Shown one piece after another: positions 35,970 to 47,103 of a DNA stretch of 64,000 nt. Below the pieces are notes generated by a model that was not told the origin of the DNA, ran no database searches, and saw nothing but the letters and a program-made list of their open reading frames with translations. The stretch spans positions 12,400,001-12,464,000 of the forward strand of contig JAMPIQ010000002.1 in NCBI GenBank assembly GCA_024699855.1. The letters run 5' to 3'. The first letter of the stretch is position 1; each line of letters begins with the position of its first letter. The position numbers and the translations under genes were made by a program. The DNA comes from Aphelenchoides besseyi (Eukaryota; Nematoda; Chromadorea; Rhabditida; Aphelenchoididae).

Positions 35970-38900
35970 TTTCAGTCAATTTTTCTGCATTCTTGTTTTA
36001 CTTGCTATATACTCAATCATTTGTCCACTTTCGTTTCATTTGATGTTGAACGAAAATATTTTGAGTTTATAATCGATGGTTTGTAAGAATTGTTATGTAT
36101 TTACAAACGGAATTTGGAGGAATCAAAAGAGAATTGGTGCGAGTTCTGGCCGAATGTTAATCATGAGATTTGACGTTTCAACATATACAATCGAATTTCC
36201 CGTTCAACGGGTGAATCTCGATTCTGTGAGTCTGTGATTTCGCGACGAACATACGACGGATGAGTTCACAGGTGTACCGGACGTAACAGAAGTGGATAAG
36301 AAACACTTAACGGCGCATCTTTCAACATCAGAAACGAACGAAAAGAGTTTTCAAATCACCAACACGTTGATTCATTGTATACTCATAACAGGCGTACGGA
36401 CACGGATAGATCATGGCGGTAAATGTTTTTGTTGTCGTTTACTTTGTTAAATGAAAGTCAACTAATCGACAGAAACTTTTACCCGATAGAAATAGATTAA
36501 GAGTTGTAAGAAAGACGACTAGACCTAAAAAGATCGCAGCAATAACATAGGTCGTTGGGTACACGAGTCAAAGCGATGAGTAGTGTATGATCGGTCAAAC
36601 TGCTTAAGCAAACTTGAATAACGTCGATGTGGTAATCTGAAATGAACAGTCGATGTGTGTTCTTATATTTGAACAAATGTACTAGTCAACAGAGTAAAAT
36701 TAAAGAACTTGTCACGATGTCTATAGAAACAAACAACAAACGAAACTATGAAGCTAGTGGAGAGAGCGCATTCTAATCATGAATTTTAAAGCAATTTGCG
36801 CGACATTTAATTTTGAGAGTTCTTCTTTTCAAATTCTCATCGACACACATTTATCAACCAACACGCTAAATTGCCGAAATGGAAGCTGAGCGTTGCAATA
36901 GAGTTTTTGTATTCGCTAACTTGTTTGCAGATTTTCGAGAATGTTTCCATTTACTCGACAACAAAAATGCAAATTGAGTTGTTTATTGCTTTCACCTTCT
37001 TAACTATAGATTGGAGGAAGTTTTGTGTCAATAGAAAAAATATTATGAAGGAAGTACCGTCGTTTTGTAACGTGTTATCCTAAAACATTGTGGAATTCGC
37101 AGTCTTTTGCCGAGAGTTTTTCGTGGACACATCCACCGAAAAGAGAATCTCAAACTGCTTTCGCTTCCTCCGTCCGTTAACCTTATGCGCGATTTCGTTT
37201 TCCATGTAAGCGCGAAGTCGAGGCATCTGCCGTGTCCGTATCTCGTCTCACCGCAAATTCAATTGACGTCTCATTGTCGAACGGCTGCGAATATGTCGAG
37301 CGACCGCCTTCCGAAAGTTACCCATCACGAACGAAACAGGAAAACATGAGGCCGACCACTTCGGTACGTGCCGTTAGCAAGCCTATGGCATTCCGAGTTC
37401 TGATTACAGGAATCTCGAAGATCGAAGTTGTTCTCGCGTTTTGTTTCGGTCCGACAAGTGCGTGTTCGTCACTTTGATGTGCGTACTTGGGGTCCTTTTT
37501 GAAGTTAATAGCACGATATTTTTAACATCTGAGTTCCACTTTTATGTACTCCTGTTATCAAACAATCAAAAGTTTAAAGCGGTCAATTTGGCGCATCCAC
37601 TAGTTCAACATCAAATTGACTGTTTCATTTCGCTCTCGATCTTTTTCTTCGCAGAAAGCACAGTACAAATACTCTCAAATGAGAGCCAATCTCCAAACAG
37701 TTATTAGGTCCAATCTGTGGCTGCAAAAACCGACCATGAATCGTTTTTGTATCAAACTTTGTAGTCAACACATAACTCGCACTTCTGTTTCGAAATATCA
37801 GTCTTGACGTCTGCTCGAATTCCAATTCTTAAACACCAATGATTTTAGTCCAATAGTACGGCCAACACGAAATCTCACATGTTCATTAAAAATTTATTGT
37901 TTTTTCGAACTTACTTTTACACGGTCGTTAATTGTTGTTTCAAAATTGCGTTTATACGAGCGAATCTGGTTAGTGAAATCGACTGGAACACCTTCATTCA
38001 TCTTCGTCACTTCTGACCTTCTCGTACAATTGATTTTCGACATTTGACTGAACATCTGCGAGGTTGTTAGCTCGTAGAATTGTTGCGTTTAGGTAACGAA
38101 ATTAGCCAAAACAAACGGTTCAATAGCCACTTAAACTCTCGACTTTGGCTCAAACCAATTTTTGGCATCTTCACTTTCAATTGTTTTCGAATTTGAATTG
38201 TTTTTTGAAACAAAACCTTGAGACAAAATCTATAGAGTACGCAGATCTTTCTGATTCCATGCACTTGTTTGTCACAATCCACGACCTTAATCAATTACAA
38301 ATGCGATATCGTTAGTTAATGACATTAAAGTCATGGCATTCTCTCGCCAAATTTTGTTTGTTAGGTGCTTCTATTTAAAAGCCGGATGTCAATATTGCAT
38401 CACAACTGGCTGATATTTCACTTATGACTATGTTTCTTCGTATTGTTGTGCAGAATTGAACTCAATGTAAATGGTCCGGAAAAAATTTCACACCACCAAT
38501 TTTATTTACTCGCCCTGTGGTTCGGTCTTCCTGTCTTCTTGCATGACCGTTATTTTCCGTTTCAACTTGAGAGCAACCCCAATATTTGATTGCTTCTCAC
38601 AGATGTTATTGCTTAGTTTAATATACAACGTTAAATCATCACCTCACAAAATGACGGTCGCACGAGATCTCGTTTATGTTGTGATTTCAGACGATTGTTC
38701 TGTTAACTATCAAAGACGTTCTTGAAGATGTAATGACTTCGATTCTTGCTCCTATTTCTAATCAACATGTTGTTATTACGCGGATTGACGTATCGTATTA
38801 TCGTGCAAATCAGTTTTCCTTTCCTATTTCACTTCTAGCTAATCATCCACTTCTTGGGCTATAAAATATTTTACGGCTGGAATAGTCGAACGCACCAGTG

Positions 38901-39106
38901 AATTGACTCGTTTTCGCCAAACTCCAAAAACGTGTCGTCCATTTAATTCAGAATTTGTTCATGATATCAAACCAAAAGATTACGAATACAGTTCGTCGGT
39001 TTAGAAGCCGTTTACTTTTAAACGTTTACTCGATGAGCAATGAGGCACATATCGAAGGATGACTAAAAACAACGGGGCACAACTTAAGTTCTAATTCTCA
39101 AACACG
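35970..39106. other. Gene-poor stretch, 3.1 kb
   Basis: No exon with family similarity. Open frames at 36871-37083, 37107-37477 and 38067-38294 were considered and not accepted. It may contain distal control sequence of the GPCR gene or non-coding RNA, neither of which I can show. Confidence 0.4.
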
Positions 39107-40963
39107 ATGGAATCGCCAACTGTCGTTGCGGTAGTTTATATCATACTGGGAGTTTCCGGTTTGATTTGTAACGGCATCACCGCATCGTTACTAATTGGCA
39201 GACGAGTATTTCGTCTATCGGCTTATTCTATTATGGTGATATTGAATATGAGTCCAATAATATGAGCTCTTTTTTTTTCAGGCAAACATTGCAATTGCAG
39301 ATGCAATCATGTCAGTTCTGGCCGGCATTGCTTGTGGAATTCTTCTGCTATGCAATCCAAAGGAATTGGCAATAACGAATCCAATCAATTCAACAAACAG
39401 TTTGGTAGCATTCCCAACTATTCGCAGTGATGAGTCACCACTAGAAGCTGACCATTTTGAAAGCTTTTCGAATCCGACAAAGAATGGAAACTTGACGGTC
39501 AAAAGGTAGCTTATTGTTTAAAAACAGTTCTTAAACCACATGTCTAGAGTAATGCGAACAATGATGCCGACACCCGAAAAGTTTATTCGTGCAAGTGTAG
39601 AAAACTATATAACAAGCGTTCAAAACGAATACAACGTCTTGCAATTGGGTTTAGTTTTTTTGGAAATTACCGCATGGACCGCTGGAGTTGTTAGTTACGC
39701 GTATCTCGGTCTCAACCGTTGTGTTGCCATTTGTTTCTATAGCACACGAGCCAAACTGTTCAATCGTGTATCAGTTGCACTTTTTGCTTCAATCTCAACG
39801 TGGATCATCGGTTTGCTGGCCGGTAATTCTATTTACAGTTGGATTGAAAAGTTTTACCGTTTCAGCATCAATTGGGACTTTTCCCGATCCCTTAATGGGA
39901 AACGGATTGGACATGTGGTCAATCAGTTATATCAGGAAAAGTGCACGTCGACCGGGTTAATATCGCAATTAACATTGCTAAGACGAGTTGTATGTTTTCA
40001 GCTGTATTCGTTGCTCTTACACTCTTCATTAATGTCGTCAGCGTTTTGCTTCAATGGATATGCTCAACTTTGGTGCTATTGAAGATTCGTCAAGTCAAAC
40101 AGAAGATCAACAAAAACAAGTTGAATCAGAATAGTGCAAATCGTTTTCGCAAGCAGGTACGTTCTTTGAATCTTGGATTAATAGGGAAATACGTTAAGGC
40201 AAGGCTCACATTTCAATTCTTCTATCCGTCCTTGTTATGCACCATATCGTCAATCTTGTACTTTGCAAAACCGTATATTCGTGAAATAATCTCGGATAAC
40301 CACTTTGTTATTCTTCATTTAGTGAGTGTTTGAATTCACATGTTTTTAAGCCCATCCTTCTAGATATGGTTGTTCACACATCTGGCAAATCCGTTTATCT
40401 ACGCTTATTTTAACGAACGGATGCGTATGAGTTATCGTGAGGTGTTAACGTGTGCAGAACTGAGATACCAAATACGCAAGCGACGAAAACAACGCGGTTT
40501 CCAGCGACAAAACAGTCGAGCTACGATGTCCAGGTTCGTGGGAACACAACAACGATTATTCATATGTTGCAGAAAATCACACGGTCAACGTTCCAATCGA
40601 ATGTCTACGCGGTCCGTGAAATCGCAACGTAACGGCAATTTCGTTCGCTCAAGTCTGCAAATGCAAAGTCGTGATTTCGAGCAGGTGAGAAAGATTTCGC
40701 TCTTCCATAGCGACCTCTCGGTATCTGATGTTAAACTATTGGATTTCTAGTTATGCGAATTCATGATGCGCGTGAATCCGCTCTACGACTCGTCTGAGGG
40801 TTGGCGAGAGGAAACAACTTCAGACGAAGAGTACAGTGTTCGACCATTGGAAACACGTAGTGAACAAGCGAATGCCCATCGAGAATCTCGTTCGATTGTA
40901 ATGGATTTGGGGCGTCAAACTGTTGAGCATTGGGTTCGCTTTGCGAAGAAGCAAAGCATCTGA
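39107..40963 (+). CDS. Orphan class A (rhodopsin-like) G-protein-coupled receptor
   Basis: Seven-helix receptor; ligand unknown. TM1: VVYIILGVSGLICNGITASL (GN motif). TM2: ANIAIADAIMSVLAGIACGI (IAIAD). TM3 ends YAYLGLNRCVAICFY, so DRY is replaced by NRC. TM4: FASISTWIIGLLAASIGTFP after a 43-nt intron. TM5: VFVALTLFINVVSVLLQWIC after a 61-nt intron (39941-40001) that removes an apparent frameshift. TM6: LTFQFFYPSLLCTISSILYF after a 42-nt intron. TM7: WLFTHLANPFIYAYFNERMR with the NPxxY box. The C-tail is basic, then acidic, ending FAKKQSI. Extracellular loop 1 is unusually long, about 80 residues, with NST and NLT sites. The style (LNRC, short loops otherwise) recalls nematode chemoreceptor-like families. 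A 3' half copy lies at 56999-58135. Confidence 0.82.
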
Positions 40964-41105
40964 ATCATTTGCTTTATCTTTCACTTTATAATCCCGTCTG
41001 TAAACTTATTTATTCTTTCAATGACAATTAGCTTCAATCATCATTAGAAAGCGTTATGGGTCGATATTTGCAATCGTAATCTTGTACTTGATTTTGTTTA
41101 TGTTG

Positions 41106-41111
41106 AATAAA
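41106..41111 (+). terminator. Poly(A) signal of the GPCR gene
   Basis: AATAAA 143 nt after the GPCR stop; repeated in both partial copies. Confidence 0.5.
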
Positions 41112-41191
41112 TGAGCAAAACAAACAGATCAACGGTATAACAACCAAATAGTAACAACAAGTTCTAGTAATAACCTAATCCGTTTAACATC

Positions 41192-42069
41192 CTATTCTTC
41201 GGTTTCTGTTTCACTTGTCGGCGTATCCTCCAAGTCCTCGTCCTTGTCCAGTGGGTACAAGTGGAACAATCGACAGACTTCTGGAATACGTGCGGCTTCA
41301 ATTCCATCTCGCAGGATTTTGCGTGCCATCAGAACTCCATCGTCAAAAACGTTGTAAAGTAGAACGCCGGCAATTTTGTCGTTTTCAATGTAGAAAGCAA
41401 CTGCTCGTAACTCTTCATCAACCTTCTAAAACAAACGCTAATGGTGGTGGGGTTTCGGTAAATCAAACCTCGTCTTTTTGTGCCAAAACAACAACCGTTT
41501 TCATTGATGAATCCACTTTGCCAATTCCAATGAAATGAACATAGGGACTGACAGCCGAACGCCAAGATGCTTGTCGTGGATAAGTTCGTTTACCGCCCGA
41601 CATGTTTTCGCCAGCCACTCTACCACTGATTTCGGCGTGTTCAACGTGTTCTAGTCGTCGTTGTCCCAAGTTCAAATCGTTGAACGAACTCACATCGCCG
41701 GCAGAGAATATGTCGGGAGTAGCGCGAAATTCTTCGTTCACCAAAATCCCGCCATTTTTCTACAAATACGATTAGATGTACAACCAAAATGCTTACCGTA
41801 TCCAGTTTCAAATCTGACGATTGTGCCAACTCAACGTTCGGTTCAGCTCCAACAGCGACAATAACTTGATCCACCCTGATCTTCTCTTTCGTGCCATCCG
41901 CACGTCTCACGCTCAACTCCACTTTCCCATTGGGCTGTACATCAGCAGATTGAACTGTGGAGCTGTTTAGTAAACGAACACCCAACTTGAACATTTGTTT
42001 CGTAGCATCTTCACGAAGACGAGAAGGCAGAATCTGTTGCAACACTTCATCTTCTTTGTAAATTTGCAC
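41192..42069 (-). pseudogene. Truncated AIFM1 copy (C-terminal part only), copy A
   Basis: Minus-strand exons encode the C-terminal third of apoptosis-inducing factor: VQIYKEDEVLQQILPSRLRE, the NAD/FAD segment RVDQVIVAVGAEPNVELA, FRATPDIFSAGDVSSFNDL, HAEISGRVAGENMSGGKRTY, VDSSMKTVVVLAQKDE and a tail ending TETEE. Upstream coding sequence stops abruptly at 42069 where repeat R begins, and no ATG is available, so it cannot make AIF alone. Compared with the full copy it has E-to-K at the fifth residue of the retained segment. It lies tail-to-tail with the GPCR. Apparently identical to 58364-59241. Confidence 0.85.
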
Positions 42070-42073
42070 TTGA

Positions 42074-42359
42074 TCTACTCAGCGGCCGAATCCACGACTT
42101 CAGGGATCAACTCTGCTCAACCTCGTCCAGATCATCGGTCGTCTCTCACTACGGCTTGGCATTTTGTTCGGATCGGTGGCCTGCACGTCCTTGACTCGAC
42201 GCTGCGGTGGTACAAACTCGGGGGTCGACTTCTCCATTAAATTCGTGTTCGGTGGTTCGGCGTATACCAAAGCGGTGGTACAAACTTGTAATCGTCAGTT
42301 CGCTGGACTCCGTGGATCGTTGGTTTTTATGACTCAAATCGTCGGTTGACAAATCAATT
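42074..42359 (+). repeat. Dispersed repeat R, copy 1
   Basis: A 286-bp element starting TCTACTCAGCGGC and ending near GGTTGACAAATCAATT. It is found again at 53062-53347 and 59246-59466. A 17-bp direct repeat (GCGGTGGTACAAACTYG) sits inside at two places. No credible protein is encoded. Confidence 0.85.
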
Positions 42360-42457
42360 GATAGACTATCTTTGAAAGGGCGCGATTCGCATTATTCCTT
42401 TGACTGTTCTTTTGTTCATTTGCTCATTTTCAAATTGTTGAACGATTTGAGATTGAG

Positions 42458-43610
42458 ATGGCCGCTGAAATTCCGCGACAGTGAGTTGTTTACAGATTTC
42501 ATCTTATTCAGCCACATTTGTTTCAGCGAATACTTGTTCAAATTGTTGTTGATCGGTGATCCGAATGTTGGCAAATCAGCTTTGATGTGGCGCTATTCCG
42601 ATCGAGTGTTCAGTGAGCCGTACATTCAGACCGTCGGTGTTGAATTTGTAAGTTCATTTCATGGTTATATTACATTAACTTCAACTGATTTCAGAAAATC
42701 CGAACAATCGAGATTGAAGGCATAACCATCAAACTTCAGATTTGGGACACAGGTTAGTACTTTCCGATTAATATTTTTTCATGTTTTTGATTATTTAGCC
42801 GATCAGGAACGCTTCCGCACAATTACTTCAAGCTACTACCGCAACGCTCATGGAATTATCGCTGTTTACGATATTACCAATCAGGTAGATGCTATAAATC
42901 TTTCACCTATTTTCTCGTTTTTTTAGGAGTCTTTCAACAATTTGAAGCAGTTACTTAATGAGATTCAGCTTTATGGTTTGAATGATGTAAGCAAGATTTT
43001 GGTTGGCAACAAGTCAGATCGCTCAACAGAACGCGCCGTCGACTACCATACCGCCAAAGTAAGTCAAATTTTCAAATCAGATCATTTATTCACTTTTTGG
43101 GCATTTGCTGATAAATTGTCGATCCCGTTCATGGAGACCTCCGCTCGAGTTGCGCTCAACGTCGACGAGGTAAGCGACTTGAATTTTAGATTCTTTACTT
43201 TATCCTCGTTTTAGCTTTTTACCACAATGGCTACCGAAATCAAGAGACGTATAGACCCGCAGCAAGGTAATGGGGCGCGATTGTCAACTCGAACTAACGT
43301 AAGTACTTTTAGAGAAGTTTTAAAGAAGTGGGAAGTGAGGGGAAAAACTTTCGGTTTTGTTTATTTCGAAATGGGATATGTCTAAAAATGTCAGTGGATT
43401 TTCACTTAGAATAGTGATTATAAAATTTAGAAGCCACGACTACTATTGGAATTAGTTGTGCTTGCTATTGCATTTGTTGGAGCCATTGCCCTTCTACTTA
43501 TAGTTCATTTTTGTGTTGGTCCTCCAAATCCGACCGCAGAAATTTGTGGTTTAATGATACCAATAACCATTGCTTTTCTTCTTTGTTGTTGTAAAAAGCA
43601 TCGATCTTAG
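42458..43610 (+). CDS. Rab1-like small GTPase with a predicted C-terminal membrane hairpin
   Basis: Vesicle-traffic GTPase fold. [18 protein letters not shown] leads into the P-loop GDPNVGKS, switch [35 protein letters not shown] (G3 restored across an intron), YDITNQESFNNL, NKSD (G4) and ETSA (G5). The Rab body ends [18 protein letters not shown] with a consensus donor and no prenylation cysteines. The next acceptor (43424-43432) is in phase with an exon coding [19 protein letters not shown], a loop, [17 protein letters not shown] and KKHRS (TAG 43608-43610): two hydrophobic spans. So the predicted protein is anchored by helices instead of lipid. The intron at 43059-43100 has GT but ends GG, and would otherwise be translated (14 codons, no stop). 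It could also be two genes read as one, or a decaying copy. Confidence 0.65.
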
Positions 43611-43618
43611 AAGTATAA

Positions 43619-43839
43619 CAAACAAACTAAATTTTTCTGTTTTGATCGCTTTGCAATTTGTTCCGATTGCTATTGCTTGTGTAGGCATTCTCGTTGCGAT
43701 TTTGCTCGTACCTGGTCTCGATCAGTCAGTTTACAATCATGCGTGTTTTGGGTTGTACACTGTTGTCGGGGCATTCATTCTATTGGTTCTCTCTGTATTT
43801 TACCTCATATTCCGGATGTATCAACGCGAACTTGTGTAA
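43619..43839 (+). other. Second hydrophobic terminal exon candidate downstream of Rab
   Basis: An open stretch encodes FVPIAIACVGILVAILLVPG, a short loop, then YTVVGAFILLVLSVFYLIF and RMYQRELV (TAA 43837-43839). Layout and sequence resemble the preceding Rab tail exon, suggesting a duplicated alternative last exon. An acceptor (GATCTTAG) is present at 43610, but in a different phase from the first tail exon. Confidence 0.4.
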
Positions 43840-44398
43840 CTTTACGGAATCTCTTTATTAGTAAGAGGGTCAGGGCTGTGAGATCTCGAAAATGCGTCTA
43901 TAGAATTCGCTGATTTTGGTATCAAAATGATCAGCATGATTAGCAGGTTAAGCGAAATGCAAATTCGTTGATAGGAAAAATTGTATTTTCGAGATACGAA
44001 AATACGCTTTTTGGTGAGCGCCCTTTGCGCTGCATTTCGCGTTCGTTTTGTTCGCTGAGCGCAGAGCGAAAATGTGTTCATCTATAGTCGAGCGGCTATG
44101 CGTTTGCTTTCGAACTGATGGTAAAGAGTTCAATTCCGAACATCCACGGGGTTTTTGTAAATTTTTTTGAGTTTTGTATTTCATTTCTGCAATTGTTTTT
44201 GATTGTTAGGATTTGTTTTTGCATCGATCGAATAAACCAGCCTCTACTTTCTCATTTGTGATCGATTTGAGCAATTTTAACTTTTGCAGCTCCTTTGCGC
44301 ATTGGTGAAAGTGCGGCAATAAGTAGTGAATTAATTCCGTTAATGTGTGAAAGTCGTTTTATTAATTGTATTGAAATTAGTGCTTTAAAAAGCGCATT
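43840..44398. other. Intergenic and eroded 5' part of the Helitron
   Basis: No intact exon. The last 150 bases may be degraded Helitron coding sequence in other frames. Confidence 0.35.
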
Positions 44399-47103
44399 TT
44401 GTTCTTTTGTGTTTACTGTCCGGTAGACTGTTGCGCCATCATTGCGGAAATGGTTGTGGAGTTAAAGAATACACACGGAAAGAAAATCACGTTTAATCAG
44501 TACTATCGATATATGACTGCAATCAGACAAAGTGCTGCGTTATTGTTCAGCCAAGTTCGTTACAATTACGCTGTTGAGAATTTGTACGGTCAAATGATTA
44601 AGAACGATGAGAAAATGCCGGTGTTTGCATTTGACTGGAATAAAGTGTTAGATTCGAATCTTGGTTTAACGAGTTTTAGTCCAATTAGACTTGGTGGAAC
44701 TTTGTACCAACAATATTTAGTTTATGCGTATGTGAAAATCGAGCAGGATCGTTTGGATTATATCCGGATGCATCAGAAATGAAAGCAGAAAACTATAAGA
44801 CATTGCACGATTATGTAAAAAGAAACAGCCGATGATAAAGGAAAGAATGTTGGAAAGACTTTGGTTTTGCCATCGAGTTTTAAAGGAAGTCCGAGACATT
44901 GCTAACAAGGTTATCAAGATTCAATGGCTTTAGTCAGAAGATTTGGAAAACCGAGTTTATTTATCACGTTTACTTGCAGCCCGCAATGGCCTGAGATTAC
45001 GAGAAACTTGCTTCCGAGAAACAAACCCCAAGATAAGCCGGATTTAATTGATCGCGTCTTTAACATGAACTTCAAAGAGTTTATGAAAGATGCAAAAGAA
45101 AGAAATGTTTTTGGAAAAGTTTTGGCGTACACGTACGTCATTGAGTTTCAGAAAAGAGGTCTACCACATGGCCGTTTGCCTTCGATTTTGGATAAAGAAG
45201 ACGGAATCGAAACAGTTGAAGATATTGACGAAATTGTTTGCGCTGAATTGTCTGATGAAGAGAAAGAGCCGAGATTATTCATGATTATCACTCAGAACAT
45301 GATTCATGGACCTTGCGGAGTTTTGAATCCAAATTGCGTTTGCATGGAAAAAAAGATGGAAAAGCAGTCTGTAGTAAAGGTTCCCCGAAAGAGTTCAGAA
45401 ATGAAACAGAAATCGGAAATGATAGTTATGCACAATACAGAAGAAGAGATAACGATCGAGTTCATAAGGTATGGAATGGAATCATTGTCGATAACCGATG
45501 GGTTGTTCCGTACAATAAGTACATGAGTCTTAAGTACGACGCTCATATTAACGTCGAAGTTTGTGCCACAGTAAAATCGGTCAAGTATTTGTACAAATAC
45601 GTTTACAAAGGACATGATTGCGCACGAATGATTATCTCAGTAAACGGAAAAGACGAAGTAGTTTATGATGAGATCAAAAAGTACGTTGATATGAGATACG
45701 TGACTCCGCATGAAGCATTTTGGCGATTGTTCGAGCTGAACTTAGACGAAAAGAGCCATGCAGTAACGAGATTGAATTTGCAGTTGCCTGATCAGCAAAT
45801 TGTTTATTATCAGCCAGATGAAAGCGTTAAAGAAAAATCGCAAGCGGCTTCGACAAAACACACGACTTTAACTGCGTGGTTCGAATTGAATAAACAAGAT
45901 CATGAAGCAAAGAAACTGTGTTATCACGAAATTCCAGAGCATTATACGTTCAAGAAAGAAGGAAGTAAAATGATTTGGAGTGTGAAAGGCGGTAAAACGG
46001 GAAAAGTAGCAAAGCCGTCTATTGGAAGAATGTTTACAGCGCATCCGAGACAAGGCAAATTGTTCTATTTGCGATTACTTTTGTTGCATGTTCAAGGACC
46101 TGAAAGTTGGAAAGATCTTTTGACTGTCGATAATGTAGTTTTTGATAAATTTGAGGATGCAGCAAGAGAATTAGGGTTGATTGATAATGATGACGAATGG
46201 ATGAAGTACTTTGCTGAAGCAGTGACTCATTCGATTCCGATTAAATTGCGAGAACTGTTTGTTTCGATCTTGACTCACGGCGAAGTTTCGAACGTAAGAG
46301 TTATAGGATACATACCAAGAGAGCATGTAGAAGATTTCGTTTATCGCGGAAATTCGGTTGATCGAGCTCAAAATTTGGCAAAAGCGGATATTGGAAGACA
46401 ATTGCAAATTAACGGATTGTCATTGCAAAATTACGATATTGCATTGCCGAACGTTAATTTTGATGATGTCGAGCTTTGGAATGAAGAGGAAGAAAAAGCA
46501 AAAGCAATTGAACTCTACGAAAAAATGAATGAGCATCAGAAATTAGTCGTAGATTACATCATTAAAAAGATCGAAGAGTTTAAAGCGGGAAAATTGAAAA
46601 ACAGTTGTGTGATCATTGATGGTCCAGCAGGATCAGGAAAAACGTTTACGTACGAGACAATTTGCCACATGTTGAGAGGAATAGGAATAAAGTATAAGAG
46701 TTCGAGTTGGATGGGAATTGCCGCGGATTTGATGTTGGACGTTAGAACTATGCACAGAAATTTTGGATTGCCTTTTGATTTGGATAAGCACGCAAATTCG
46801 AATGCGAAACTGCACAACAAATGCGGTCGAAAATTGAGTGAAACAACAGTGTTTATAATTGATGAAATATCCATGGTTCCAAAATATGCAATGGAGATCA
46901 TTGATTGCAAATTGAGAGAATTGACGAACGTTGATTTGCCATTCGGTGGAAAAGTCATGATAATTGGAGGAGGTTATAGACAGATATTGCCTGTGCAGAA
47001 ACGAGTCGGAAAACACGCGTTAATCGGTTTATCAGTTAATCAGTCGGCGTTATAGAACAATTTCAAAGTGTTCGAATTGCAAAAGAATGAACGAGTCAAT
47101 AAG
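44399..47103 (+). mobile_element. Decayed Helitron (Rep/Helicase) relic, truncated
   Basis: Rolling-circle transposon protein broken by stops and frameshifts. The N part (44399-44782) has KITFNQYYRYMTAIRQSAAL and VYAYVKIEQDRLDYIRMHQK. Then VGKTLVLPSSFKGSPRHC, an in-frame TAA, QGYQDSMALVRRFGKPSLFI and TFTCSPQWPEI. The Rep HUH box expected as PHAH reads PHGR in FQKRGLPHGRLPS, so nickase activity should be lost. A slip in a run of seven A near 45353-45359 shifts to the frame of 45313-47055, which has NDSYAQYRRR, NRWVVPYNKYMSLKYDAHIN and VE, then Pif1-type helicase motifs GPAGSGKTF (I), FIIDEISM (II) and GGGYRQILPV (III; GDFRQ-like altered). A TAG at 47053-47055 interrupts before NFKVFELQKNERVNK. 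Later helicase motifs are missing because sequence switches at about 47103 to the GPCR/AIF block. Confidence 0.88.

Noticed and set aside
37107..37477. Overlapping open frames in the 36-39 kb stretch
   Set aside because: No motif, no splice partners, and composition unlike neighbouring proteins; probably chance.
39930..40010. Apparent frameshift in the GPCR between TM4 and TM5
   Set aside because: A 61-nt GT-AG intron (39941-40001) with a good T-rich acceptor restores the frame, so no pseudogene call is needed for the full copy.
42074..42359. Open frame through repeat R (GINSAQPRPDHRSSL) as a gene
   Set aside because: It recurs only as part of the repeat, carries indels between copies and shows no protein-like conservation.
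44090..44160. tRNA-like stretch (GTCGAGCGGCTATGCG ... GAGTTCAATTCCGAAC)
   Set aside because: The putative T-arm stem does not pair and no acceptor stem or proper anticodon loop forms.
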